Position numbers and translations under genes: made by a program. Under the pieces are notes generated by a model. It was given only the letters and a program-made list of their open reading frames with translations, was not told the DNA's origin and did no database searches. 64,000 nt of DNA from DATAEG01 sp963703085 (GTDB lineage Bacteria; Actinomycetota; Actinomycetes; Mycobacteriales; Jatrophihabitantaceae), in NCBI GenBank assembly GCA_963703085.1, contig OY969789.1, forward strand, positions 1,488,001 to 1,552,000, read 5' to 3'. Shown in pieces: positions 10,405-19,799 of the stretch; position 1 is the first letter of the stretch; each line of letters begins with the position of its first letter.

Positions 10405-12732
10405 TTACCCGGCGGTCGCCTCGGCGGCCGGGGCCGGGTCGCCCATCGAGACCCGGCGGCGCTTGGCCACGATGACCGCGGTGGCGATGATCGCGAAGCA
10501 CACGATGCCCAGGAGCAGGCGCAGCGGCCCCGACGCGTGTTCGCCCAGAGTCAGTTTCACCACGGCTGGGGCGACCAGCACCGCAACCAGGTTCATCACC
10601 TTGATCAGCGGGTTGATCGCCGGTCCGGCGGTGTCCTTGAACGGGTCGCCGACGGTGTCGCCGATGACGGTGGCGGCATGCGCATCGCTGCCCTTGCCGC
10701 CGTGGATGCCGTCCTCGACCATCTTCTTCGCGTTGTCCCACGCGCCGCCGGAGTTGGCCAGGAAGATCGCCATCAGCACACCGGCACCGATCGCGCCCGC
10801 CAGGTAGCCGGCCAGCGGTCCGATACCGAACAGGAAGCCGATGGCAATCGGCGCGAAGATCGCCAGCAGCCCAGGGGTGGCCAGCTCACGCAGCGAGTCC
10901 TTGGTGCAGATGTCGACGACCCGGCTGTAGTCCGGCTTCTCGGAGAAGTCCATGATCCCGGGCTTGGTGCGGAACTGCTCGCGCACCTCGTAGACGACCC
11001 GGCCGGCGGCCCGGCCGACCGCACTGATGGCCAGGCCGCTGAAGAAGAACACCACGGCTGCGCCGATGATCACGCCGACCAGGTTGTTCGGCTGGGAGAG
11101 GTCGAGGCTGAAGGACTGGCCGGTCAACTTGCTGACGTGCCCGACGCCCTTCGCCGATTCGCCGATCGTGTCCCGCGCGTCCTGCCAGGCCTTGTTGAAC
11201 GACCCGAACAGCGCGGTCGCGGCAAGCACCGCGGTGGCGATGGCGATGCCCTTGGTGATGGCCTTGGTGGTGTTGCCCACCGCGTCGAGGTCGGTCAGCA
11301 CCCGGGCGCCCACCTCGTCGATGTCGCCGGACATCTCCGCGATGCCCTGGGCGTTGTCGCTGACCGGCCCGAAGGTGTCCATGGAGACGATCACGCCGGC
11401 AGTGGTGAGCAGACCGCAACCGGCAAGCGCGACGGCGTACAGCGAGACGAACACGACGCCGCCGCCGAGCAGATACGCCCCGAAGACGGCGACTGCGATC
11501 AGCACGGCGGAATACACCGCGGACTCCAGGCCCAGCGAGATGCCGCCGAGGATGACGGTGGCCGCCCCGGTCAGCGAGGTGTCGGCAACGTCCTTGACCG
11601 GACGGCGCACCGTGTCGGTGAAGTAGCCGGTGAGCTGCTGGATCAGGACCGCGAGCACGATGCCGATGAGCACCGCCACGAACGCGATAACTGCCGGGTT
11701 GCCGGTGGCGCCGGACTCGTGATCATCGAGCTTGCTGAAGTTGCTCGGCAGGAACGTGAACGCCGCGATCGCCACCAACACCAGCGAGGTGATCGCCGAG
11801 ATGAAGAAGCCGCGGTTGATCGGCACGAGACCGTTGCGGTCGCCGGCGCGCAGCTTGGTGGTGAGCACACCGACCACCGAGCTGACGATGCCGATCGCGC
11901 CGATGATCAGCGGCAGTAGCAGACCCTTGGCGCCGAAGGCGGTCTGGCCCAGGATCAGCGCGGCCACCAGCGTCACCGCATAGGACTCGAAGAGGTCGGC
12001 GGCCATACCGGCGCAGTCACCGACGTTGTCACCGACGTTGTCGGCGATCGTCGCGGCGTTGCGCGGGTCGTCCTCCGGGATACCGGCCTCGACCTTGCCG
12101 ACCAGGTCTGCACCGACGTCGGCGGCCTTGGTGAAGATGCCGCCGCCGACCCGCATGAACATGGCCAGCAGTGCGCCACCGAAGCCGAAGCCCTCGAGCA
12201 CCGTCGGCGCGTTCTGGTTGTAGGCGAACAGCACCACGCTGGCGCCGAGCAGGCCGAGGCCCACGGTGAGCATGCCGACGAAACCACCCGTGCGGAACGC
12301 GACATGGAAGCCGCGCTCCCGGCCCCCGCCCCGCGCAGCGGCCGCGACGCGGACGTTGGCGCGGGTGGCGATCGTCATGCCCGAGTAGCCGACGGACGCG
12401 GAGAAGACCGCGCCCACGATGAAGAAGATGGCGCGGCCCAGCTGCACGCTGAACCCGCCGTGGTTGACCGGCAGGATCAGCAACAGGATGAACACGATCA
12501 CCGAGAACCCGGCCAGCGTCTTGAACTGGCGGTTGAGGTACGCCGCGGCGCCCTCCTGGACGGCCTTCGCGATGTCCTGCATCTTGGGCGTGCCCTGGTC
12601 GGCGGCGAGCACCTCCCTGGCCAGGAAGTAGGCGAACACGAGGGCAGCGATCGCGATCAAACCGATGACCACGACGACGCCTCTCTCACCACTTGAGATA
12701 GCGGGCGCGGCGAGCACGTCGTGCCGAGGCAT
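10405..12732 (-). CDS. hppA: K+-independent H+-translocating membrane pyrophosphatase
   Basis: 775 residues with about 16 hydrophobic segments. It couples pyrophosphate hydrolysis to proton export across the membrane. The substrate-binding loop is DVGADLVGKVEAGIPEDDPR, followed by NVGDNVGDCAGMAADLFESY, and a second acidic set is VGDTVGDPFKDTAGPA. The GNTTKA motif has Lys where K+-dependent enzymes have Ala, the known marker of the K+-independent, H+-pumping class. The ATG at 12732 (MPRHDVLAAP) was chosen because AGGAG lies 7 nt upstream; the frame stays open to 12768. A TATAGT -10 lies about 90 nt upstream. Confidence 0.96.
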   Translation of the reverse strand: MPRHDVLAAPAISSGERGVVVVIGLIAIAALVFAYFLAREVLAADQGTPKMQDIAKAVQEGAAAYLNRQFKTLAGFSVIVFILLLILPVNHGGFSVQLGRAIFFIVGAVFSASVGYSGMTIATRANVRVAAAARGGGRERGFHVAFRTGGFVGMLTVGLGLLGASVVLFAYNQNAPTVLEGFGFGGALLAMFMRVGGGIFTKAADVGADLVGKVEAGIPEDDPRNAATIADNVGDNVGDCAGMAADLFESYAVTLVAALILGQTAFGAKGLLLPLIIGAIGIVSSVVGVLTTKLRAGDRNGLVPINRGFFISAITSLVLVAIAAFTFLPSNFSKLDDHESGATGNPAVIAFVAVLIGIVLAVLIQQLTGYFTDTVRRPVKDVADTSLTGAATVILGGISLGLESAVYSAVLIAVAVFGAYLLGGGVVFVSLYAVALAGCGLLTTAGVIVSMDTFGPVSDNAQGIAEMSGDIDEVGARVLTDLDAVGNTTKAITKGIAIATAVLAATALFGSFNKAWQDARDTIGESAKGVGHVSKLTGQSFSLDLSQPNNLVGVIIGAAVVFFFSGLAISAVGRAAGRVVYEVREQFRTKPGIMDFSEKPDYSRVVDICTKDSLRELATPGLLAIFAPIAIGFLFGIGPLAGYLAGAIGAGVLMAIFLANSGGAWDNAKKMVEDGIHGGKGSDAHAATVIGDTVGDPFKDTAGPAINPLIKVMNLVAVLVAPAVVKLTLGEHASGPLRLLLGIVCFAIIATAVIVAKRRRVSMGDPAPAAEATAG

Positions 12733-12945
12733 GCAGGATCTCCTGTCGAGCGAGGAATAAGTCGACACGCAGCCGACGATCCCCGGAACAGGGACGCGCA
12801 GCCGCGCAGTGCGTCAGTCGTCGGACTATAGAGGATTGGACGACCGGCGCTTGCCACGGGTGACCGTCATGAGGTGCCGCGGCAGTTCTCCTGATACCGG
12901 CGGCGGGGTGGTCGAGCGGCACCGAAAGGGGTTACGGGCGTGCGC
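12733..12945. other. 213-bp intergenic region upstream of hppA
   Basis: It contains the hppA Shine-Dalgarno and a leftward TATAGT. The part next to the STAS gene has a tRNA-like phrase (GGTGGTCGAGCGGCACCGAA), but no 3' half follows. No gene is seen. Confidence 0.6.
12825..12830 (-). promoter_or_regulatory. Probable -10 of hppA
   Basis: TATAGT on the minus strand, with no clear -35, leaves a leader of about 85 nt before the ATG at 12732. Confidence 0.35.
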
Positions 12946-13299
12946 TCAGCTGCCGCCGACACCGGCCGCGGCGACTGCTTCGTCGCGGCTCGGATAGATC
13001 TGCAGCACCGCATCCAGCCCGGTGATGCGGAAGAGCTTCAGGATCCGCTCCTGCGCGCACACCACCCGAAGGGCGCCGCCGGCCTCGCCGGCGTGATTCT
13101 GTCCGGCCACCAGAACGCCCAGCCCGGTCGAGTCGATGAACGAAGTCTTGCTCAGGTCGGCCACGATGTCTGCGTTACCCGCGTCCACCAACGTGGTCAG
13201 CTGCTCGCGCAACGCCGGAGCGGAGTAGACGTCGACCTCACCCTCGATGTCGAGGATCCGGACGTCGCCGGCTGATTCGGTGGACAACGAGAGGTTCAC
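12946..13299 (-). CDS. STAS-domain anti-sigma factor antagonist (BldG/SpoIIAA type)
   Basis: 117 residues, a single STAS domain. It has the strand VRILDIEGEVDVYSAPALREQL, the phosphorylatable Ser in SFIDSTGLGVLVAG, and a C-terminal helix. Such proteins bind anti-sigma kinases, releasing a sigma factor when dephosphorylated. The GTG start follows GAGGAG. No anti-sigma kinase or sigma factor is adjacent, so its partner is encoded elsewhere. It is divergent from the MrfA-type helicase; the same pairing of a BldG-like STAS gene beside this helicase occurs in other actinomycetes. Confidence 0.9.
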   Translation of the reverse strand: MNLSLSTESAGDVRILDIEGEVDVYSAPALREQLTTLVDAGNADIVADLSKTSFIDSTGLGVLVAGQNHAGEAGGALRVVCAQERILKLFRITGLDAVLQIYPSRDEAVAAAGVGGS

Positions 13300-13480
13300 G
13301 CGGTCTCCTCGTTCATCGGGCCGATGGTCATGCTCAGTGCGCCTGCGGTCGCTGGGTAGGCCTCATCGTGCCATAGCGGGCGAGTCCGGACGGCTGGTGC
13401 GCCCGGTCCGGGAAGCAGCGCCACGACGCTTTCCCTAGTGCGGGCCACAGAGTGTCGGCACCGGCCGGAGAATCGATCCG

Positions 13481-15805
13481 ATGAGCGACAGCGCGGCACG
13501 CCCGAGCGCCGAGGCGTTCCTTGCCGCGCTGCGCTGGGCGAGCGGTGCTGCCGATCCGCCGCCGCTGCGGCATCTGCACCGGCTCCCGGCGACGGACGCA
13601 GTCACGGCGAGTTGGCCCGCCTGGGTGCCCGGGTCGGTCGTCGCCGCCTATGCGAGCACCGGCGTCCGGGCGCCGTGGCGGCATCAGGTGCTCGCCGCGC
13701 AGGCCGCGCACGACGGTGCGGACGTGGCGATCGCGACCGGGACCGCGTCGGGCAAGTCGCTGGCGTTCGGGCTGCCGGCATTGACCGCGCTGCAGGCCGA
13801 CGACCGGGCCCGGGTGCTGTATCTGGCCCCGACGAAGGCGTTGGCCGCTGACCAGCTGCGCGGCCTGCGCGAGCTGCGACTGCCGTTCCTGCGGAGCGCA
13901 ACCTACGACGGTGACACCCCCGAGGAGGAACGCGACTGGGTGCGCTCGCACGGCAACTGGGTGCTGAGCAACCCGGACATGTTGCATCGCGGACTACTGC
14001 CGGGGCATCGCCGCTGGGCGTCGTTCTGGCGCCGGCTGCGCTACGTAGTCGTGGATGAGTGCCACACCTATCGCGGACTGTTCGGCGCGCACGTCGCACT
14101 CGTGCTGCGCCGGCTGCAGCGAGTGTGTGCCTCGTACGGCTCCGCGCCCACGTTCCTGCTGGCGTCGGCGACCTCGTGGCAACCGGCCCGGTCCGCAGCT
14201 CGGCTGATCGGGCGCCCGGTGGTCGAGGTGGCGTCGGACGATTCGCCGCACGGCGAGCGAACCTTCGCCCTGTGGGAACCGGCGCTCACCGCGCTGCGCG
14301 GCGAGCAGGGCGCTCCGGTTCGACGCACCGCCGGCGCGGAGGCCGCCGCCATCACGGCGGCGCTGGTGGCCGTCGAAGCCCGCGTGCTTGCCTTCGTCCG
14401 GTCGCGACGCGGTGCCGAGACGCTGGCCCTGCAGGTTGCCCGCGCGCTGGTCGAGGAGGGCCGACCTGATCTCGCCGACCGGGTCAGCTCGTACCGCGGC
14501 GGATACCTCCCGGAGGAACGTCGCGCGATCGAGTCGGCGCTCAGCTCCGGCTTCCTGCGCGCTGTGGCGGCGACGAACGCGCTAGAGCTCGGTATCGACA
14601 TCACCGGGCTGGATGCCGTGGTGATCGCCGGCTATCCCGGCTCGCTCGCCTCGTTGTGGCAACAGGCCGGCCGGGCCGGCCGAGCCGGGCAGTCCGCCCT
14701 CGTCGTGCTGGTGGCTCGCGACGATCCGCTGGACACCTACCTGGTGCACCACCCGGAGCGGGTCTTCGAGCAGCCGCTGGAGGCGACCGTCTTCGACCCC
14801 GGAAACCCGAACGTGCTCGGCCCGCAGCTGTGTTGCGCGGCCGCGGAGCTGCCGATCACCCGCGCTGATCTGCCGCTGCTCGGCGGCGCGGTGGCCGAGG
14901 CGCGCCTCGCCGAACTCGTGGCGCGCGGCGTGCTGCGCCGCCGGCCGGCTGGTTGGTACTGGACCGGCGACGACCGGCCGCGCGCGGACATCCGCGGCGG
15001 CGACGGCGCCGCGGTGACAATCGTCGAGAGCAACTCCGGCGCGTTGCTGGGCACCGTCGAACTGGGTGCCGCCCTGCGCACCGTGCACGACGGCGCGGTC
15101 TACCTGCATCTGGGCCGCAGCTACGTCGTGGAGTCACTCGACCTGGCCGATCGGGCAGCCCTGGTGCGGGCGGATGACCCAGACTGGACGACCTCGGCGC
15201 GCGAGCTGACCGAGATCGCGGTGCACCGGCCGCTGCGCTCGGCGACGCACGAGTGGCTCACCCTCGACTTCGGCGAGGTCGAGGTCCGCAGCCAGGTGGT
15301 GGGCTACCAGCGCCGCCGCCGCTCGACCGGCGAGATCATCGACGAGACGCCGCTGGATTTGCCGGTGCGGCAGCTCGCCACTCAGGGCGTCTGGCTCACC
15401 CTCGACCCGGAGCAGCTGACCGCGCGCGGCGTGGCCGAGGCTGACGTCGCCGGCGCACTGCATGCCGCCGAGCACGCCGCCATCGCGCTGCTCCCGCTGT
15501 TCGCCACCTGCGATCGCTGGGACATCGGCGGGGTCTCCACAGCCGTCCACCCGGACACCGGTCGGCCGACGATCTTCGTCTACGACGGCTACCCGGGCGG
15601 TGCCGGGTTCGCCGAGCGTGGTCATCAGGTGATCGCCGACTGGCTGGCGGCGACCCGCGACGCGATCGCCGATTGCGAATGTCTCGACGGCTGTCCGTCC
15701 TGTGTGCAGTCACCGACCTGCGGCTCGGGCAACACTCCGCTGGACAAGCCGGGCGCCCTGCTGGTGTTGCAGCTGTCGCTGGACTCGCTGCGCCCGCCCG
15801 CGTAG
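13481..15805 (+). CDS. DEAD/DEAH-box helicase with C-terminal zinc domain (MrfA/YprA type)
   Basis: 774 residues. Motif I GTASGKS is at 87-93, then APTKALAADQL, NPDM, the Walker B DECHTYRG, a second RecA domain with TNALELGIDI, and motif VI QQAGRAGRAGQ. The C-terminal domain is of DUF1998 type and holds clustered cysteines in CECLDGCPSCVQSPTCG followed by GNTPLDK. Bacillus MrfA, a relative, is a 3'-5' helicase in mitomycin-type adduct repair, so a DNA-repair role is likely. The ATG was chosen with GGAG upstream. The stop is adjacent to the convergent Tad gene cluster. Confidence 0.92.
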   Translation: MSDSAARPSAEAFLAALRWASGAADPPPLRHLHRLPATDAVTASWPAWVPGSVVAAYASTGVRAPWRHQVLAAQAAHDGADVAIATGTASGKSLAFGLPALTALQADDRARVLYLAPTKALAADQLRGLRELRLPFLRSATYDGDTPEEERDWVRSHGNWVLSNPDMLHRGLLPGHRRWASFWRRLRYVVVDECHTYRGLFGAHVALVLRRLQRVCASYGSAPTFLLASATSWQPARSAARLIGRPVVEVASDDSPHGERTFALWEPALTALRGEQGAPVRRTAGAEAAAITAALVAVEARVLAFVRSRRGAETLALQVARALVEEGRPDLADRVSSYRGGYLPEERRAIESALSSGFLRAVAATNALELGIDITGLDAVVIAGYPGSLASLWQQAGRAGRAGQSALVVLVARDDPLDTYLVHHPERVFEQPLEATVFDPGNPNVLGPQLCCAAAELPITRADLPLLGGAVAEARLAELVARGVLRRRPAGWYWTGDDRPRADIRGGDGAAVTIVESNSGALLGTVELGAALRTVHDGAVYLHLGRSYVVESLDLADRAALVRADDPDWTTSARELTEIAVHRPLRSATHEWLTLDFGEVEVRSQVVGYQRRRRSTGEIIDETPLDLPVRQLATQGVWLTLDPEQLTARGVAEADVAGALHAAEHAAIALLPLFATCDRWDIGGVSTAVHPDTGRPTIFVYDGYPGGAGFAERGHQVIADWLAATRDAIADCECLDGCPSCVQSPTCGSGNTPLDKPGALLVLQLSLDSLRPPA

Positions 15806-16192
15806 TCAGCCGGGCAGCCGCCCCGCCCTGGCCCCGGAGGTGACCCGGACCGAGCCGACGATCGCAACCCGGACCCGCTTGCTGACCCGCACCGCGACAG
15901 TGCCGGTTCGCCCGTCGGCGGCGACGTGCACGGTGCACTTGTCGAGGTGCAACCCGTTCGCGTGGACGACCCGCTGCGCCCGCGCGCACAGCTGGCCGGT
16001 CGACCCGTCGACGCCGATCCCGCCGGCGGCCGCCAGCGCACCGAGGTCGGCGGCGGACTCGGCCCGGTGCCGGGCCAGCACCACCTCGCCGCGAGACAGC
16101 ACCACCAGCGCGAGACCCATGATCAGCAGCGCACCGCACAGCACCCAGATCGTCGCCGCCCCGCGGTCGGCCCGGCGCGCCCGCGGCCTCAC
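15806..16192 (-). CDS. TadE/Rv3654c-like pseudopilin-type protein
   Basis: 128 residues. The charged N-terminus (RRADRG) is followed by a hydrophobic helix starting AATIWVLCGALLIMGLALVV, the form of TadE-like and Rv3654c-family secreted proteins, and then a small extracellular domain containing a Cys pair (QLCARAQ and LDKCTVHV). It is the last gene of the Tad operon. The start overlaps the upstream TadE gene by 4 bp (ATGA). Known family members are minor pilin-like components; the role here is inferred from context. Confidence 0.8.
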   Translation of the reverse strand: MRPRARRADRGAATIWVLCGALLIMGLALVVLSRGEVVLARHRAESAADLGALAAAGGIGVDGSTGQLCARAQRVVHANGLHLDKCTVHVAADGRTGTVAVRVSKRVRVAIVGSVRVTSGARAGRLPG

Positions 16193-16740
16193 CTCGGCAT
16201 CGCCGGCGGGGCCCGCTCAGCAGCCGCAGCGGCGGTGCCGGCTCGGGCGGCCGGTTGCCTGACCGCACCCGCGGCGGGTTCGGTGCCGTCCGGCTCGGCC
16301 GCGGCAACGGCGCTTTCCCGGACGGTCACCGCGGCCGCACTGATACCGAGCGGATGCACCAGGACGGACACAGTCGCGCTGACCTGGCCGCCGTCGGTCC
16401 TGGCATCGCCAGTCACCGAGATCCGTGCCCCGGCCGGAGCTACCGATCGAGCCAGCGCCACCGCCCGGGGGTCGCCGCGGGCGGCCGCCCGGACCGCCTC
16501 CCGAGCGGCGTCCAGGCAGCGCACCCGAGCGTCGACCACGCGCACTGCTGACACTCCGGCGAACACCAGCAGGACGAGCACCGGCAGCGCCGCGGCCAAC
16601 TCCGCGGTGACCATGCCGGCGTCGATACTGCGCCGTCTCGCGTTCGGCGTACGCCGACCATGTCGCCGCCGCAGGCGCATGCCGGCCGCGGCACGCCGCC
16701 GTCGACGCGTGCCGGCGACGGCACAATCAGAAGTGCGCAT
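16189..16740 (-). CDS. TadE-like pseudopilin
   Basis: About 183 residues. An Arg-rich N-terminal region leads to DAGMVTAELAAALPVLVLLV, a TadE-like class with Gly, Thr and the conserved Glu at the start of the hydrophobic helix, as needed for prepilin-peptidase processing. A periplasmic or surface domain ends in a low-complexity Ala/Pro tail. Several starts are possible (GTG 16749, ATG 16740, ATG 16680). The ATG at 16740 is used here; it overlaps the DUF4244 gene's end by 14 bp. Corresponds by position to mycobacterial Rv3655c. Confidence 0.78.
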   Translation of the reverse strand: MRTSDCAVAGTRRRRRAAAGMRLRRRHGRRTPNARRRSIDAGMVTAELAAALPVLVLLVFAGVSAVRVVDARVRCLDAAREAVRAAARGDPRAVALARSVAPAGARISVTGDARTDGGQVSATVSVLVHPLGISAAAVTVRESAVAAAEPDGTEPAAGAVRQPAARAGTAAAAAERAPPAMPR

Positions 16741-16921
16741 TGAGGGCACTGCGGATCAGCGAGCTCAGCGCGGAGGACACCGCCGGGCTGCGCACCACCT
16801 TGTAGAGCACGATGGCAAAGCCCACCGCCGCGACCGTGCCGACCGCATACTCCGCCGTCGTCATGCCCGCCTCACACCGCCGCACCAGCCGCGCCCACCG
16901 AGCACGCACTCGTTGCCTCAT
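16727..16921 (-). CDS. DUF4244 small pilin-like protein (Flp type)
   Basis: 64 residues, the form of a Flp-like major pilin precursor. The basic leader MRQRVRARWARLVRRCE precedes AGMTTAEYAVGTVAAVGFAI, with Gly at the cleavage point and Glu at +5, then a short tail. DUF4244 proteins regularly sit between TadC and TadE genes in actinomycetes (Rv3656c). The start is the ATG just before this leader; a longer open frame upstream overlaps a symmetric non-coding element. It is probably the main subunit of the pilus made by this cluster. Confidence 0.85.
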   Translation of the reverse strand: MRQRVRARWARLVRRCEAGMTTAEYAVGTVAAVGFAIVLYKVVRSPAVSSALSSLIRSALNAHF

Positions 16922-17191
16922 CAAGACCCCCGTCCCGGCGGGCCGCTCGGCGCGCCGGGTCAAGTTCACGACAGCATGGGCGAGCGTGGACGCTCCCGCG
17001 GCAAGGTGTGCACAGCGCCGACGCTGTGGACGACCCTCGAGCGGGACGCGGCACGGCTGTCGTTCCGGCACCGCGAGGGGGAGGTTCTGGCCGGGACACG
17101 CCGACAAAGCGCCCAGGATGCTCCCCCTCGACCGGCATAACCTCCCCCTCGCCGCGGAATGCGACGGCTGAGGCAGATCGAGAGGATCCGG
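16922..17191. other. 270-bp gap inside the tad cluster
   Basis: Between tadC and the pilin gene there is no protein-like frame. It holds the long inverted repeat at 17073-17152 and presumably a separate promoter for the pilin genes. Confidence 0.55.
17073..17152. promoter_or_regulatory. 14-bp inverted repeat upstream of the pilin genes
   Basis: GCGAGGGGGAGGTT (17073-17086) and AACCTCCCCCTCGC (17139-17152) are perfect inverted arms 52 bp apart. A third partial copy, CTCCCCCTCG, is at 17121-17130. The spacing and the triplicate purine-rich motif suggest a multi-site operator rather than a terminator. Confidence 0.5.
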
Positions 17192-17965
17192 CTACCGCAG
17201 TGCTTGGCCGGCGAGGCCGGCCACCATCGGGACGATGCCGAGGCAGATGAACGCGGGCAAGAAGCAGAGTCCGAGGGGGATCAGGGCTTGGGCGCCGACC
17301 CGGTTCGCCTTGCGCAGCCCGCGATCGGCGCGGTCGCGGCGTAGTTGCTCAGCCTGCCGGGTGAGGACATCGGCCAGGCGCATGCCGCTGGTGGCCGAAC
17401 GGCTGGCCAGCGCGACGAACAGGGCCGCGTCGGGGTCGCTCGCCACGATCGCTGCGGCATCGGCTGGATCCGCGCCAAGCTCGAGGACGCTCGCCAGCCG
17501 TCCGAAGGAGGCGCTCCACCGCACCGCAGGCGCCTCGGTCACAGCTCGCACTGCGACCGCGAGCGCAGCACCGCTGCGCAGGCACGCCGCGACCAGATCC
17601 AACGCCAGCGGCAGGGTTCCCGACGGATCGGCGCGGACCCCGGGCGAGCGCGATCTGATGGATCGCACCACGCCGACGCACAGCACCGCCCCCGCGCAGC
17701 CGATGACCAGGCCGGCAGCGTCCGGCCGGACGGCCAGGACGATGCCCAGCCACGCGGCGGCAGCGCCCAGTTCGAGCACCCGGCTCGGGCGCTGCGCAGG
17801 CGAACCCTGCCCGCTGGGACGCTCCCGGCCCGAGCGCTCGGCGCGATCGCCACGGCGCACCGCCTGGCTCGACCCGGGCAGCGTCGCGAGGCGCTGCGCG
17901 GCGGTGACTCGCCGCGGCGCCGAACCGAGCAAGGCGACGGCCAGCAGGACGAGCGCTGCGCTCAT
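17192..17965 (-). CDS. tadC: Type II secretion/Tad system F-family membrane protein (TadC-like)
   Basis: 257 residues. It has two N-terminal hydrophobic stretches, a cytoplasmic GspF/TadC core (LPLALDLVAACLRSGAALAVAV, SATSGMRLADVLTRQAEQLRRD) and two C-terminal membrane segments (ALIPLGLCFLPAFICLGIVP). With TadB it forms the inner-membrane platform of the Tad pilus machine. The ATG at 17965 overlaps the tadB stop (ATGA); the open frame upstream is antisense to nothing but lacks a start with support. Equivalent by position to Rv3657c. Confidence 0.87.
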   Translation of the reverse strand: MSAALVLLAVALLGSAPRRVTAAQRLATLPGSSQAVRRGDRAERSGRERPSGQGSPAQRPSRVLELGAAAAWLGIVLAVRPDAAGLVIGCAGAVLCVGVVRSIRSRSPGVRADPSGTLPLALDLVAACLRSGAALAVAVRAVTEAPAVRWSASFGRLASVLELGADPADAAAIVASDPDAALFVALASRSATSGMRLADVLTRQAEQLRRDRADRGLRKANRVGAQALIPLGLCFLPAFICLGIVPMVAGLAGQALR

Positions 17966-18786
17966 GTCAGCTCTCCGCTGCGTGCCAGTGCCGAGGTCCA
18001 CAACAGTCCGGCAGCGTCCAGCACGGTTCCGGCCAGCAGCACCAGCTGCCCGGCCGGCGAGCCGGTCAGGAAGCCGATGGGGTGTGCGCCGACCTGCGTG
18101 GCCAACGCCATCCCGACCACCGGTAACGCAGCCAGCAGGCCGGCCGAGCTGCGCGGTCCAGCGAGCACGGCGGCGACCGCCGAGCTCTGGGCGAGGTGAT
18201 CGCTCAGATCCCGCTCGACATGGCCGACCAGTTCGGCCAGGGCAGCACCGGAGCGGCTGCGCACCCGCCACGCTGCGGCGAGTGGACTCGACAGCGGGTC
18301 GGCGGCCAACGCAGCCGCTGCTTCGTCCTGGTCACCGTGGCGGATAGCCGTTGCGGCGGCCCGCAGCGCCGGGGCGGCCCGGCCGGCGACGCCGGCTGCG
18401 GCATCGAGGGCGGCGTCTTCCCGCGACCCGGCTGCCAGCTCCGCGCCGAGTACCCGCAGAGCGGCCAGCAGTGCACGCTGCGACCGGTGCAGCTCCCGGC
18501 GCCGCAGCGCCGTGTGCAGCAGCCGTATCGCCCCACCACCGGCCAGCGCGATCGCGGTGGCGACGACCGGTCCGTAGCTCGCGGCGCAAACCGCCACCGC
18601 AACGCACAACACAGTCACCCCCACCGCCGACCACGGCACTCGGACCCCGGCCGGGGGTCGGGCCGGCTGACCGTTGGCAACCTGGGCGGCCAGCCGCAGC
18701 TCCGCGGCAGCCGGCGCGGGCACCGCGAGCAGCGCTGCGCACACCAGCAGCCAACCGGCGGCACCGGTCACGGCGGACACCGCCAC
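17962..18786 (-). CDS. tadB: Type II secretion/Tad system F-family membrane protein (TadB-like)
   Basis: 274 residues. The N-terminal hydrophobic segment is followed by two membrane spans (SAVGVTVLCVAVAVCAASYG), a cytoplasmic GspF domain (LGAELAAGSREDAALDAAAG, AWRVRSRSGAALAELVGHVE) and two C-terminal spans. Short for TadB, as usual in actinobacteria. The GTG start overlaps tadA by 19 bp and the stop overlaps tadC by 4 bp, so the three are tightly coupled. Partner of TadC in the assembly platform. Confidence 0.86.
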   Translation of the reverse strand: MAVSAVTGAAGWLLVCAALLAVPAPAAAELRLAAQVANGQPARPPAGVRVPWSAVGVTVLCVAVAVCAASYGPVVATAIALAGGGAIRLLHTALRRRELHRSQRALLAALRVLGAELAAGSREDAALDAAAGVAGRAAPALRAAATAIRHGDQDEAAAALAADPLSSPLAAAWRVRSRSGAALAELVGHVERDLSDHLAQSSAVAAVLAGPRSSAGLLAALPVVGMALATQVGAHPIGFLTGSPAGQLVLLAGTVLDAAGLLWTSALARSGELT

Positions 18787-19799
18787 AGCGGAGTGGTGGC
18801 CAGGACATCACCGCGGCGACTCAGCTCGCCGATCTCGACCAGCCGGCGCTGCCCGTCCGCCCCGCGGCTGAGATGCACGACGAGGTCGATGCCGGCCGCG
18901 GCCTGCAACGTGACCGCGCGTGGGTCCAGCCCGGCCAGCGCACCCAGGGCCGCCAGCCGCGCCGGGACATCGGTGATCGAATTGGCATGCACCGTGGCGG
19001 CGCCACCGGTGTGACCGGTGTTCAGGGCAGTGAGCAACTCGGCGATCTCGGCACCGCGGAACTCACCCACCACGATGCGATCGGGGCGCATCCGCAATGA
19101 CTGGCGGACCAGCTCCGCCAGTCCGACCCCGCCGGCTCCTTCGACGTTCACCGGGCGGGCGAACAGCCGCACCGCATGCCGGTGCCGGGTGACGATTTCC
19201 GCCGCGTCCTCGATCACCAGCACGCGTTGATCGGCCGGGACGAGATCCAACATCGCACCGAGCAGCGTGGTCTTTCCGCACCCCGTCCCGCCGCTGATCA
19301 GGCAGGTGCGCCGTTCCCGCACGGCGCCGCGCAGAATCGCCTCCGCCGCCGGTGGCACCGTCCCGGCCGCAGCGAGCGCGGCCAGATCGAGGCGGCGCCG
19401 TGCCAGCACGCGCAGCGAGATCGTGGTGTGCCTGGTCAGCGGCGGCAGAATCGCATGCAATCTGGTGCCGTCCGGCAAGGACGCGTCGACCCATGGCGCG
19501 GCATCGTCGAGCCGGCGGCCGAGTCGCAGCGCCAACCGGCAGGCCAGCCGCCGCACCGCGGCCTCGTCACCGAACCGCACCTCCGGCACCCGGCGCAGCC
19601 CTCCGCCGCGGTCGATCCACACGTCGTCCGGGGAGTTGACCAGCACGTCGCTCACCATCGGGTCGGCGAGCAGCGGCTCGAGCGGTCCGGCGCCTTCGGT
19701 GTCGGCGAGCAGCTGCTGGCGATTGCGCTCCCCGACCACGTCGTCGACCACCCGCGGCTCGGGCAACTCGCCGAGCAGGACGGCTACCTCCGCGGTCAT
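18768..19799 (-). CDS. tadA: Tad pilus assembly ATPase (TadA/CpaF family)
   Basis: 343 residues. A secretion ATPase powering pilin export. The N-terminal domain has VSDVLVNSPDDVWIDRGGGL, and DGTRLHAILPPL is a CpaF hallmark. Walker A GGTGCGKTT is at 170-178, followed by VLVIEDAAEI, the Walker B-like IVVGEFRGAE, and the His box GGAATVHANS. Start and stop overlap its neighbours (ATGA with the upstream ssd-like gene). Typical CpaF proteins carry more N-terminal sequence; this short form matches Rv3659c. Confidence 0.93.
   Translation of the reverse strand: MTAEVAVLLGELPEPRVVDDVVGERNRQQLLADTEGAGPLEPLLADPMVSDVLVNSPDDVWIDRGGGLRRVPEVRFGDEAAVRRLACRLALRLGRRLDDAAPWVDASLPDGTRLHAILPPLTRHTTISLRVLARRRLDLAALAAAGTVPPAAEAILRGAVRERRTCLISGGTGCGKTTLLGAMLDLVPADQRVLVIEDAAEIVTRHRHAVRLFARPVNVEGAGGVGLAELVRQSLRMRPDRIVVGEFRGAEIAELLTALNTGHTGGAATVHANSITDVPARLAALGALAGLDPRAVTLQAAAGIDLVVHLSRGADGQRRLVEIGELSRRGDVLATTPLWRCPP

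Noticed and set aside
12899..12945. tRNA-like 5' half (TGGTCGAGCGGCACCGAA)
   Set aside because: No matching acceptor stem or T-loop (GTTCGA) downstream; the following bases are the end of the STAS gene.
15806..17191. Complete CRISPR or transposon features in repeat-rich intergenic parts
   Set aside because: Repeats are few, irregularly spaced and lack spacers, terminal repeats or a transposase.
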